Below, in pieces: positions 18,192 through 26,689 of a stretch of DNA of 64,000 nucleotides (its first letter is position 1; each line of letters starts with the position of its first letter). The stretch comes from Terrirhizobium terrae (lineage in GTDB: Bacteria > Pseudomonadota > Alphaproteobacteria > Rhizobiales > Rhizobiaceae): the NCBI RefSeq assembly GCF_030323265.1, contig NZ_CP104992.1, positions 2,765,501 to 2,829,500 on the forward strand, read 5' to 3'. The translations under genes and the position numbers were made by a program. The notes beneath the pieces were generated by a model. It worked only from the letters and a program-made list of their open reading frames with translations. It was not told where the DNA came from and ran no database searches.

Positions 18192-19073
18192 TCACAACCG
18201 CTCCGCCCCGCCCGCATCATCCAGCCCCGGCAGCACCGCCCGAATATGCTCGCCCAGTGCCTTCGCCGCCGATGACGGCTGATGTTCGGCAAATTCCAGT
18301 GCGATGCCGATGGTCGGCAGCGGCGGCAGGCCCTGGGCCACGATATGCAGGTCAGGCGGCACGGCGGTGCGGGTGAGCACGCTGACGGCATGGCCGGAGC
18401 GGGCAATCGCGATGAGGCCGGCAAGGCTGTCGCTGGCGAAGGCAACCCGGTAGCGCCGGTTAACCGAAGCCATCGCATCGCAGGCGGCGCGGTGGTCGAG
18501 CGTCATCGGCGCAGACAGCGCGAGCGGCAGAACGGGGTTGGAAAGCACGTCGGGTTCGGGCCTGTCCGCCACCCAAACGAAATCCTCGCGGCGGATGACA
18601 TCGGCACGATGGGGCGCATGGTCGGGGTCGGGCAGCGAGACGAGCGCGAGGTCGACCTGCCGGCGCTGGAGGAGGGGGCGCAGGCCGATCGTCGGCGCGC
18701 AGACCATGCGCAGTTCGACCTCCGGATGGACCGCACAGAAGCCGCGCAACAGTTCCGGCAGGAAGGCGATCGAATAATCCTCTGGGCAGCCGAGGCTGAC
18801 CGCGCCCTTGAGTGCTGCGCCGCCAATGTCGGCCAGGATCTCGTCATGCCGGGCGATCAGGCTTTCGGCATGGGCAAGCAGCCGCTCGCCCGCCGCCGTC
18901 AGGCGTACGCCGGCGCCGGTGCGCTGCAGCAGGTCCTGCCCCACCTCATCCGCCAGCCGCTGCATCTGCATGCTGAGCGCCGATTGGGTGCGGCCGACCT
19001 GCGCGGCTGCAAGGCTGATCGAGCCGGTCCGGGCGACGATGGCGAAGTTTTTCAGAAGCGCGATGTCGAGCAT
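18192..19073 (-). CDS. dgdR: LysR-family regulator of dialkylglycine decarboxylase
   Basis: A 293-residue LysR protein starting MLDIALLKNFAIVARTGSIS, with the HTH in LAAAQVGRTQSALSMQMQRL and an effector-binding domain from about residue 90. It is divergent from the dgdA-like gene with about 110 bases between starts, the same arrangement as dgdR-dgdA in Burkholderia cepacia, where the LysR protein represses dgdA until a substrate is present (established for that system). The name rests on position more than sequence. Confidence 0.7.
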   Translation of the reverse strand: MLDIALLKNFAIVARTGSISLAAAQVGRTQSALSMQMQRLADEVGQDLLQRTGAGVRLTAAGERLLAHAESLIARHDEILADIGGAALKGAVSLGCPEDYSIAFLPELLRGFCAVHPEVELRMVCAPTIGLRPLLQRRQVDLALVSLPDPDHAPHRADVIRREDFVWVADRPEPDVLSNPVLPLALSAPMTLDHRAACDAMASVNRRYRVAFASDSLAGLIAIARSGHAVSVLTRTAVPPDLHIVAQGLPPLPTIGIALEFAEHQPSSAAKALGEHIRAVLPGLDDAGGAERL

Positions 19074-19181
19074 GGTGGCGATATCAGATTTTTCAATATC
19101 GGATTGAAATACTATCAATTGGACTTTCGCGCCAGATGCCCGCAGGCTTTGCCCTAATCAGATCAAAAAGGGAAAGCTGCC

Positions 19182-20516
19182 ATGGACAATTCCGCCAAGC
19201 CATCCGTCTCTCTCAACGACGACAAGGCCTTCTGGGCCGATGCCAACAAGCACCTGACCCGTTACGGGCCGGCCTTCGAGCAGGTCATCATCGAACGTGC
19301 CGAGGGCGCTTACGTCTACGATGCCGATGGCCGTGCCATTCTCGATTTCACGTCGGGCCAGATGAGCGCCGTGCTGGGTCATACCCACCCGGATATCGTG
19401 GCGACCGTGAACCGCCAGATGGCTTCCGTCGCGCATCTCTTTTCCGGCATGCTGTCGCGGCCGGTGGTGGAGTTGGCGGCACGGCTTGCGGCGCTGGCGC
19501 CGGGGCTCGACCGGGTGCAGCTTCTGACGACCGGTGCGGAATCCAACGAGGCGGCGATTAGGATGGCAAAGCTCGTCACCGGCGGGCATGAGATCGTCGC
19601 CTTTGCCCAGAGCTGGCACGGCATGACCGGAGCGGCGGCTTCGGCCACCTACAGCGCCGGCCGTAAGGGCTATGGTCCTGTTTCGGCGGGTTCCTTCGTC
19701 ATTCCGGCACCGAATGCCTATCGCCCGCGCTTCAAGCATGCCGATGGATCGAACGACTGGCAGGCGGAACTGGACGATGCCTTCCACCTGATCGACAACC
19801 AGTCGACCGGCAATCTCGCCGCCTTCATCGCCGAGCCGATCCTGTCTTCCGGCGGCATTCTGGAGCTTCCGGTCGGCTATCTCGCGGCGCTCAAGAAGAA
19901 ATGCGAGGAGCGCGGCATGCTGCTGATCCTCGACGAGGCGCAGTCGGGCGTGGGCCGCACCGGCCACATGTTCGCCTTCCAGCGCGATGGCGTGACGCCG
20001 GATATCATGACCCTGTCGAAGACGCTCGGCGCCGGCCTGCCGCTGGCGGCCGTGATGACCAGCGCGGCGGTGGAAGAAAAAGCCTTCGAAAAGGGCTTTT
20101 TGTTCTACACGACCCACGTTTCCGACCCGCTGCCGGCCGCTGTCGGCGTCACGGTGCTGGATGTCGTGGCGCGCGACAATCTCGTCGAACAGGCGGTAAC
20201 GCGCGGAAAACGCCTCAAGGATGGTCTTCTGTCGCTGCAGCAACGTTTCGAATGCGTCGGCGACGTGCGCGGTCGCGGGCTTCTGCTCGGTCTCGAAGTC
20301 GTCACCAACCGCTACAGCAAGGCGCCCGGCTTCGAACTCGGCGCAAAGATCATGGAGGAAGCGATGCTGCGCGGTCTCTCCATGAACATCGTCAAACTCC
20401 CCGACATGGGCGGCGTCTTCCGCATCGCCCCGGCTCTGACGGTAACGGATGCCGAGATCGACCGCGGCGTGGAGATCATGGCCGATGCGATCGAGGCGGC
20501 GCAAAGGGGGCGGTGA
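19182..20516 (+). CDS. dgdA: 2,2-dialkylglycine decarboxylase (class III PLP aminotransferase)
   Basis: A 444-residue cytosolic PLP enzyme that decarboxylates dialkylglycines such as 2-aminoisobutyrate and then transaminates pyruvate. The N-terminal half matches my memory of the Burkholderia enzyme closely: ILDFTSGQMSAVLGH, HLFSGMLSRPVVELA, LTTGAESNEAAIRMAKLVTG and QSWHGMTGAAASATYSAGRK. The PLP lysine is in TLSKTLGAGLPLA and the cofactor aspartate in LLILDEAQSGVGRTG. The divergent LysR gene supports the call. It is followed by a RIME element. Confidence 0.88.
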   Translation: MDNSAKPSVSLNDDKAFWADANKHLTRYGPAFEQVIIERAEGAYVYDADGRAILDFTSGQMSAVLGHTHPDIVATVNRQMASVAHLFSGMLSRPVVELAARLAALAPGLDRVQLLTTGAESNEAAIRMAKLVTGGHEIVAFAQSWHGMTGAAASATYSAGRKGYGPVSAGSFVIPAPNAYRPRFKHADGSNDWQAELDDAFHLIDNQSTGNLAAFIAEPILSSGGILELPVGYLAALKKKCEERGMLLILDEAQSGVGRTGHMFAFQRDGVTPDIMTLSKTLGAGLPLAAVMTSAAVEEKAFEKGFLFYTTHVSDPLPAAVGVTVLDVVARDNLVEQAVTRGKRLKDGLLSLQQRFECVGDVRGRGLLLGLEVVTNRYSKAPGFELGAKIMEEAMLRGLSMNIVKLPDMGGVFRIAPALTVTDAEIDRGVEIMADAIEAAQRGR

Positions 20517-20530
20517 GCTGGCGGCTGGCT

Positions 20531-20745
20531 GATCTCCCCCTTGTGGGGGAGATGCCCGGCAGGGCAGAGGGGGTGAGGCGCGGTCCGCGCAGCGGAGCAA
20601 TCGATCCAGTGAATCGATTGCAGCAACGAACGCCCGTAGCGAAAGCGAAGGGCGGGGCGGAGCCGCAAACTCTTCGTCGGTAGAGCTCGCCGCGCCACCC
20701 CCTCAGTCATCTCCGATGACATCTCCCCCACAAGGGGGAGACTGG
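20531..20745. repeat. RIME-type composite palindrome, copy A
   Basis: The left half holds CTCCCCCTTGTGGGGGAG followed by ATGCCCGGCAGGGCAGAGGG; the right half repeats it in inverted form near 20693-20742. The central 110 bases are unique to this copy. The layout fits the Rhizobium-specific intergenic mosaic elements, as I know them. Confidence 0.75.
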
Positions 20746-20783
20746 CCCGAGCCCGCAGCGCCATCCCGTCCCAACAACCCAAA

Positions 20784-20820
20784 CAAAAAAAAGCCCCTCG
20801 CGAGGGAAACGCGAGGGGTT
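20784..20820 (-). terminator. Rho-independent terminator acting on the minus strand
   Basis: Perfect 9-bp stem (CCCCTCGCG at 20794-20802, CGCGAGGGG at 20810-20818) with a run of eight A on the plus strand to its left, giving a U-tract on minus-strand RNA. No gene reading into it was identified; a short untranslated or small-protein transcript from about 20830-20990 is possible. Confidence 0.65.
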
Positions 20821-21123
20821 CGCAAAATAAGGCTGGATAGTCAGAAACGAGGCTGACGACGCCTCAGGGATGATGAAACCACAGGTCGCGACGATCCGCT
20901 TCACCCGTTCGGGTGATATTTCATCCATCAGGAAAATATTTTGGATCGATCTTGCTGCGCTGTGGTTCGGCTTTGCACCGGATGGTGATCGCTGCACGGC
21001 GCATTGCGGCTTGTCCGGGCGCGCCGATTTCCCATATTGGGCGCAACGGTCCGATCCGGGCCATGATTGATGAGAAGGGCAAGTGACGGCCGGGGACGCT
21101 GTCGAGGCCCGAGGGAGTTTCCC

Positions 21124-22584
21124 GTGTTCCATTTCGACAATTCCTATGCCCGCCTGCCGGAAAAATTCTATGCGTCGGCCTATCCCGAGCCGGTCGAAGG
21201 GCCGAAGCTTTTGAAATTCAACGAGGCACTGGCGAAGGAGCTAGGCGTCGAGGCCGACTTTACGGACCCCGACCGGCTGGCGGCGACGCTTGCCGGCAAT
21301 GTCGTGCCACAGGGGGCAATGCCGATCGCCATGGCCTATGCCGGCCACCAGTTCGGTTCGTTCGTGCCGCAGCTCGGCGATGGGCGCGCGATCCTGCTCG
21401 GCGAGGTCGTGGATGCCAATGGTCTGCGCCGCGACATCCAGTTGAAGGGCGCAGGCCCGACGCCGTTTTCGCGAAGGGGAGACGGGCGTGCGGCGCTCGG
21501 GCCGGTGCTTCGCGAATATATCGTGTCGGAGGCCATGCATGCGCTCGGCATCCCGGCAACGCGGGCGCTGGCGGCGGTGGCGACCGGCGAGCAGGTCTAT
21601 CGCGAAATGCCGGAACAGGGGGCGGTCTTCGTGCGCGTCGCGGCAAGCCATGTGCGGGTTGGGACGTTCCAGTTCTTTGCCGCGCGGGGCGACAATGAGG
21701 GTGTGAAGACGCTCTCGGATTACGTCATCGAACGGCATTATCCCGATCTGAAGACTACAGAAAATTCTTACTCCGCGCTGTTGCGGGCCGTAGCGTTCCG
21801 GCAGGCGGACCTGATCGCCCGCTGGCTCGGCGTCGGCTTCATCCATGGCGTGATGAATACCGACAACATGACGATTTCCGGCGAGACGATCGACTTCGGC
21901 CCCTGCGCCTTTCTCGACGAATATCACCAGATGAAGGTGTTTTCCTCGATCGACCAGGGCGGGCGTTATGCCTATCGCAACCAGCCGGGCATCGGCCAGT
22001 GGAATATCGCAAGGCTGGCGGAATGCCTCGTGCCGCTTCTCGATGAGGATCAGGACAAGGCGGTGGATGCGGCGAATGGCGTTTTGAAGGAATTCGGCGA
22101 GCGGTTCCAGAGCGCCTGGATCGCGGTTTTCCGCGCCAAGATCGGGCTTTCGACGCCGGCTGATGGCGACGGGCAGCTGGTGCAGGACCTGCTGACCGCG
22201 ATGCAGGAGGCGGAGGCCGATTTCACACTTGTTTTCCGTGGTTTGGCGGATGCGGCGGAAGGGTCGGACGAACGGTTCCTATCCTGCTTTGCCGATCCCG
22301 CCAAGGCTGCGGAATGGCTGGTCGCGTGGCGTGAAAGGTTAGCCGCCGAGCCTCGGGACGCTGCGGAACGGGCGGCGGCGATACGGGGCGTCAACCCGGC
22401 GATCATTCCACGCAATCACCGCATCCAGGAGGCGATATCGGCTGCCAATTACGGCGACTTCTCCTTCTTCGAGCAGCTTTTGGAAGCGCTGGAAACACCC
22501 TATCAGGAGCGGCCGGAATTTGCCGATTACATGACCCCGCCGAAGCCCGACGAGCGGGTGACGCGGACCTTCTGCGGGACCTGA
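21124..22584 (+). CDS. selO: Protein adenylyltransferase SelO (YdiU family)
   Basis: About 486 residues, a pseudokinase-fold enzyme that transfers AMP to Ser/Thr/Tyr of proteins (known for the family). Landmarks are MAYAGHQFGSFVPQLGDGRA near 80, the nucleotide site LKGAGPTPFSRRGDGRAALG near 118, and the catalytic segment GVMNTDNMTISGETIDFGP near 245, with the metal-binding Asn and DFG. The start is taken as the GTG at 21124 (VFHFDNSYARLP) preceded by GAGGGAG; the upstream ATG at 21067 gives an unlikely Arg/Gly-rich leader. Confidence 0.88.
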   Translation: MFHFDNSYARLPEKFYASAYPEPVEGPKLLKFNEALAKELGVEADFTDPDRLAATLAGNVVPQGAMPIAMAYAGHQFGSFVPQLGDGRAILLGEVVDANGLRRDIQLKGAGPTPFSRRGDGRAALGPVLREYIVSEAMHALGIPATRALAAVATGEQVYREMPEQGAVFVRVAASHVRVGTFQFFAARGDNEGVKTLSDYVIERHYPDLKTTENSYSALLRAVAFRQADLIARWLGVGFIHGVMNTDNMTISGETIDFGPCAFLDEYHQMKVFSSIDQGGRYAYRNQPGIGQWNIARLAECLVPLLDEDQDKAVDAANGVLKEFGERFQSAWIAVFRAKIGLSTPADGDGQLVQDLLTAMQEAEADFTLVFRGLADAAEGSDERFLSCFADPAKAAEWLVAWRERLAAEPRDAAERAAAIRGVNPAIIPRNHRIQEAISAANYGDFSFFEQLLEALETPYQERPEFADYMTPPKPDERVTRTFCGT

Positions 22585-22587
22585 TAC

Positions 22588-23514
22588 CTAGTCCCGCAGA
22601 TTTGCAATCGCTGCTTCGATGGCGAGAAGGACGTCGCCGCGGAGCGGCAGGAGCGGGCGGGGCGGTAGGCCGGTCTTGAGGCCTAAAATATCGGCTGCGG
22701 CATAGACGACCCTCAGGCTGCCATGGGTCTTGAAGATCTGCCAGAGTGGATGGAAGAGGGCGTCGAGGCGGGCGGTCTCCGCCTCGTCACCGGCCATTGC
22801 GGCGCGGGTAAGCGCAAGCGACGGTTTCGGAAACAGGCCGCCGATGACGCTGTACCAGCAATCGGCACCCGACAGCATCGCCTTGCCGCATTCCCAGTCG
22901 CCGCTATAGCCGATCGCAAAGCTGCTTGGCGTCACCGCGCGCAGCCTTGCGATCTCGCCGGAAAAATCGAACTCCTTGGCGATCGGCATCTTTATCGCGC
23001 TGATATTGGCAAGGCCGGCGAGCTTGGCGATCAGGCCCTCGCTGAAAGAAAAATGCGTGGTCGACGGGTTGTTGTAGATGGCAAGCGGCAGGTCGGTGGC
23101 CGAAGCTGCGGCCTCGTAGTGGTGGAAGGCTTCTTCCTCCGTCAGCGGCGTGTAGGAGACGGGTGCGAAGAGCAGTGCATCGGCGCCGGAGGCGGCGGCA
23201 TCGCGGGCGAGCGCCTGGACCTCGTCGGTTCGAAGCGCGCCGATGCCGACGATGACCGGGACCTTGCCGGCGGCGCATTCGACCGCAGCCTTCACCGCCC
23301 GGCGGCGCTCTTCCCGCGTCAGGTACATATAGGCGCCGGTGCTGCCGAGCAGGCCGATGGAATCCGCCTTCGCCTCGACGATACGGGCGACGAGGCGCTG
23401 CAGGGCGTCTGTGTCGATACGACCGTTTTCGTCCGCGGGTGTCAGCGGGAAGGCGGAAAGGCCGGTGAATACGGGGGCTTTGGTCGGCATGTCGGCGGGG
23501 GTGAGGGCAGGCAT
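22588..23514 (-). CDS. Dihydrodipicolinate synthase-family (DapA-like) aldolase
   Basis: A 308-residue TIM-barrel class I aldolase. The Schiff-base lysine is in SAIKMPIAKEFDF near residue 175, the conserved tyrosine in LAIYNNPSTTHFSF near 145, and the GLLGSTGAYMYLTREER region carries the substrate carboxylate site (GSTGE in DapA). It is probably a catabolic aldolase or dehydratase of the DapA/NAL group rather than the lysine-pathway enzyme. It lies beside an AraC gene but is separated from it by a RIME element. Confidence 0.8.
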   Translation of the reverse strand: MPALTPADMPTKAPVFTGLSAFPLTPADENGRIDTDALQRLVARIVEAKADSIGLLGSTGAYMYLTREERRRAVKAAVECAAGKVPVIVGIGALRTDEVQALARDAAASGADALLFAPVSYTPLTEEEAFHHYEAAASATDLPLAIYNNPSTTHFSFSEGLIAKLAGLANISAIKMPIAKEFDFSGEIARLRAVTPSSFAIGYSGDWECGKAMLSGADCWYSVIGGLFPKPSLALTRAAMAGDEAETARLDALFHPLWQIFKTHGSLRVVYAAADILGLKTGLPPRPLLPLRGDVLLAIEAAIANLRD

Positions 23515-23593
23515 TGAGAACTCCGGATGCGATGTCGTGCACTATGAATGGATAGAAACGGTTCGCAAGCGGGATTGTTTCGGAGGCCTCTGG

Positions 23594-23722
23594 CTGATCT
23601 CCCCCTTGTGGGGGAGATGCCCGGCAGGGCAGAGGGGGTGGTTCCACACACTCCTTTGCCAGTTGAGTTCGCGGCACCACCCCCTCTGTCACTTCGTGAC
23701 ATCTCCCCCGCAAGGGGGAGAA
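23594..23722. repeat. RIME-type composite palindrome, copy B
   Basis: Two inverted half-units joined by a spacer whose ACACACTCCT...TTGAGTTCG pattern is shared with copy C inside the terminase gene, so B and C belong to one subfamily of about 128 bases. Confidence 0.75.
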
Positions 23723-23736
23723 GGGGTGGTGGAGCC

Positions 23737-24629
23737 TCACGCCGCAGCCAACTGCCTCGACTTCGCGGTCTGGATTTCCTTGACCGGCGGCAGGCCGAAC
23801 ATGCGGCGGTATTCGCGGTTGAACTGCTGGACGCTTTCATAGCCGACGGAGAAGGCGGCGCTGCTGGAATTGGCGCCTTCGGCGAGCATCATGCGCCGCG
23901 CCTCGATGAGCCTGAGCTGCTTCTGGAACTGCAGCGGCGAGAGCGAGGTGACGGAGCGGAAATGCTGGTGGAAGGAGGACGGGCTCATGCCGGCGACCGA
24001 AGCGAGTTCCTCGACCGGCAGGGGTTTTGCGAAATCGGTGCGCATGACATTGACCGCCCGGCCGATGCGCTGGACATGGCCGTCGGTGACGCCGAGGCGG
24101 CGGATCGCCGCGCCATGGCGGCCGGCGAGCAGCCAGTAATGGATCTCCCGCATCAGCGAGCCGTGCAGGTGCTGGATCGCCGTCGGACGATCGAGCAAAC
24201 GCATGAGGCGCAGCGCGCTGTCGGCGACTTCCTGGTTGGTCGGCTCGATGCGCACCGGGGCGCTGCCGGATTCCCCGATCGGCTCCATCTCGGCTGAAAG
24301 CTCGGCGATGATGGCCGGATCGAGATAGATCACCATGGAAAAATAGGGTTCAACGACGCTTGCCCTGGTGATCTGGCTGACGGTTGGGACGTCGGCGGTG
24401 ATCAGCAGGAATCCCCGGCCTCGAAGGTAAAGGTCTGATTGCCCATCGTCACCAGCTTCGTGCCCTGGAGGATGAGGCAGGCGAGCGGCGAGGGGATCTG
24501 GTGCTGCAGCTCGCTCGGCGCCGTCGTGCGGATGACGGTCAGACCGGCGATCGGCGTCGATGCCACGCCGGTATGGTCGGCATGGGCCATGGAATAGCGG
24601 CGGACGGCGTCAAGCAGCGTGTCGTTCAT
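23737..24629 (-). CDS. AraC-family transcriptional regulator (frame break near 24408)
   Basis: The N-terminal cupin-like AraC_N domain starts at 24629 (MNDTLLDAVRRYSMAHADHT; IPSPLACLILQGTKLV). Adding one base at 24408-24409 joins FEAGDSLLITADVPTVSQ to the C-terminal part. That ends with two HTH motifs: LASVAGMSPSSFHQHFRSVT near 210 and FSVGYESVQQFNREYRR near 260. The corrected length, near 298, is usual. It is divergent from the short-chain dehydrogenase and very likely regulates it. Confidence 0.82.
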
Positions 24630-24850
24630 GGGAGCCACACTACACGCTTGAGGTGAGGGCGTAAACGGCATTCGGAGGATTAGGCAAAGATCGCCGAGGT
24701 TCCGGCAACCGGGGCACGGCGGTGATGGGCATATTCGGTGCGTCGACGGGACGACGCCAGCGGAGCTCAACAGAGGGTTCTGAAGGAAGGTCGGCGTCCA
24801 GCGACCGGGGCGGTGAAAACCCCGATGTCCAATCACCGGATCGGTCTTTA

Positions 24851-24894
24851 GGGCCGGCTCGATCCCAAGCTACAGCCGGCCTGAGAGCCGGCCC
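24851..24894. promoter_or_regulatory. Inverted repeat in the araC-type/SDR intergenic region
   Basis: Perfect 10-bp arms, GGGCCGGCTC at 24851-24860 and GAGCCGGCCC at 24885-24894, 24 bases apart, ending 18 bases before the dehydrogenase ATG. It could form a leader hairpin or serve as an operator in this 283-base divergent promoter region. Confidence 0.4.
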
Positions 24895-24912
24895 AATCAA
24901 TGGAGAGCTTTC

Positions 24913-25667
24913 ATGACGAAGATTGCCATCATCACCGGTGCCAGCCGCGGTCTTGGCCGCAACACCGCGCTTCACATTGCCGACAAGGGCAGCGACGTGA
25001 TCATCACCTATCGTAGCAGGAAGGGCGAAGCCGATGCCGTCGTCGCCGAGATCGAGGCCAAGGGCGCAAGGCCGCCGCCTTCCAGCTCGATACCGCCGAC
25101 ATTTCGACCTTTCCGGCCTTTGTCGAAACGCTTCGCAAGGTGCTGAAGGACAAGTGGCAGCGCGACACCTTCGACCATCTGGTCAACAATGCCGGCCATG
25201 GCGAATATGCCATGATTGCCGATACGACCGAGGCGCAGTTCGACGGGCTGGTGAATGTTCACCTGAAGGGTGTGTTCTTCCTGACCCAGGCACTTCTGCC
25301 GCTGATTGCCGATGGCGGCCGGATCGTCAACCTGTCCTCCGGTCTGACGCGCATTTCCGCTCCCGGCTTTTCCGCCTATTCGGCGGTCAAGGGCGCGATC
25401 GAGATCCTCAGCATCTACATGGCGAAGGAACTGGGTGCCCGCGGCATTGCCGTCAACACCGTGGCGCCGGGCGCGATCGAGACCGATTTCCTCGGCGGCG
25501 CGGTGCGCGATCAGCCGGACATGAACAAGTTCTTCGCCGACATTACCGCGCTTGGCCGTGCCGGCATGCCGGACGATATCGGCCCGATGATCGCCGGCCT
25601 GCTGACCGAGGACAATCGCTGGATCAATGCCCAGCGGATCGAGGTTTCGGGTGGGCAGGTGATCTGA
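24913..25667 (+). CDS. Short-chain dehydrogenase/reductase (frame break near 25068)
   Basis: Classical SDR of about 250 residues. The NAD(P)-binding GASRGLG motif is at residues 10-16, NNAG in DHLVNNAGHGEY near 93, the catalytic serine in VNLSSGLTRIS near 143, and YxxxK in FSAYSAVKGAIE near 157. The frame breaks in a GCAAGG stretch; one added base gives the normal join (KAAAFQLDTADISTFPAF). The divergent AraC regulator points to an inducible catabolic or detoxification role. Substrate unknown. Confidence 0.85.
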
Positions 25668-25689
25668 GGTGAGAAGGATCGATTTCGGC

Positions 25690-25870
25690 GAGGGAAGGAT
25701 CCCCTCACTTGCGATTTCTAACACTTAGCTAAAGCTAAGATGTTGAAATCGCTTTCTCTCCACAGGGGAGAGATACCGGTGCCTCACCCTCGACGCCATA
25801 CCTCTCCCTTTGTGGGAGAGGTTACAAAATCAAGATCTTAGCTGATGGCTAAGTCTTAGATTTTGTTGGT
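25690..25870. repeat. Large compound palindrome, distinct from RIME
   Basis: Outer arms (CCCTCAC on the left, GTGAGGG on the right) enclose two internal hairpins: one around ACTTAGCTAAAGCTAAG, the other around CTTAGCTGATGGCTAAG, with CTCTCC/GGAGAG arms in the middle. Less GC-rich than the surroundings. It lies between the dehydrogenase gene and the GTA promoter. Confidence 0.6.
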
Positions 25871-25927
25871 GAGGGATATTTCCCCACAACGAGATCACAG
25901 AAAGTCACGTAGATAGGAAAATAATCC

Positions 25928-25956
25928 TTGACGGCGTGACGGTGGTTTGGTAGGGT
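25928..25956 (+). promoter_or_regulatory. Candidate promoter of the GTA cluster
   Basis: TTGACG at 25928-25933 and TAGGGT at 25951-25956, separated by 17 bases, 136 bases before the terminase small subunit start. The -35 hexamer is near consensus and the -10 is weaker. Confidence 0.4.
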
Positions 25957-26091
25957 TTGTGCATGGTCGAAGAGCTGCGCCGAGGGCGGTGACCGATAAA
26001 TCCATTCTAGTTCGATATTTCCGCATGGGGACGCGCGCTGTGAGCTGAAACGCTGACGGCGCGTTTTCGTTTGCGCCGATGGAGCATAGTC

Positions 26092-26673
26092 ATGACCGAG
26101 CCTATTCCAGACGAGTTTGACCGGTTCGATCCGGGGCTGTTCGGGACGTGGCGGACGGCACCCGTCTATGGCGACGATATCGCCATGGAAGACGAGGGGC
26201 TGGCGGCGGATGTGCGCGCGGTGCTGGAGGTGAAATCGGCCGAAGGGCTGGGCGATCCGGCGAACGAACTGCGCAGGCTGTTGAACGAGATGACGATGGA
26301 GATGCGCGAGCAGTTTTCCACCTTCCGCAAGATGCGCGAGAGTGCTGCGGCTGCGCTCGAGGGTGGCGACGAGGCGGCGCAGAAGCTTGCCCGCGCCGAT
26401 GTGAAGGCCGCGACCGATGCGATGAGCCTGATCATCCGCACGCTCGAAAAGGTCGACAGCCTGCAGCGGCAGCTGGCGCGGGACCGCGAGCTCGAAGCCG
26501 AGCGTGTGGCCGATGAGGGCGGATACGAGGAGGCCAAGGCCCGCTTCGTCAGGATGATCGAGGAGAAGGCGAATGACCGGGCGCATAAACTCTTCGAGGA
26601 GTGGAAGCGGACAGGGCCACCAGCCGGCGTATTTGACGCTGGGCGTGAAGGGAAAGGCCCAGCGGACGAATAG
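26092..26673 (+). CDS. GTA g1-type terminase small subunit candidate
   Basis: A 193-residue acidic, mostly helical protein (MTEPIPDEFDRFDPGLFGTW...). Residues 60-150 are predicted coiled coil or helical bundle, suiting a small terminase that recognises DNA and stimulates the large subunit. It is the first gene of the cluster and ends 16 bases before the likely start of the large terminase, the position of g1 in RcGTA, where g1 has been shown to be a small terminase. Sequence similarity alone would not identify it. The start at 26092 follows a weak site. Confidence 0.6.
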   Translation: MTEPIPDEFDRFDPGLFGTWRTAPVYGDDIAMEDEGLAADVRAVLEVKSAEGLGDPANELRRLLNEMTMEMREQFSTFRKMRESAAAALEGGDEAAQKLARADVKAATDAMSLIIRTLEKVDSLQRQLARDRELEAERVADEGGYEEAKARFVRMIEEKANDRAHKLFEEWKRTGPPAGVFDAGREGKGPADE

Positions 26674-26689
26674 GCGGGCAACGGCGTCC

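Noticed and set aside
20870..21070. Plus-strand ORF or leader peptide before selO
   Set aside because: No run of regulatory codons and no attenuator in the plus direction; the nearby terminator acts on the minus strand.
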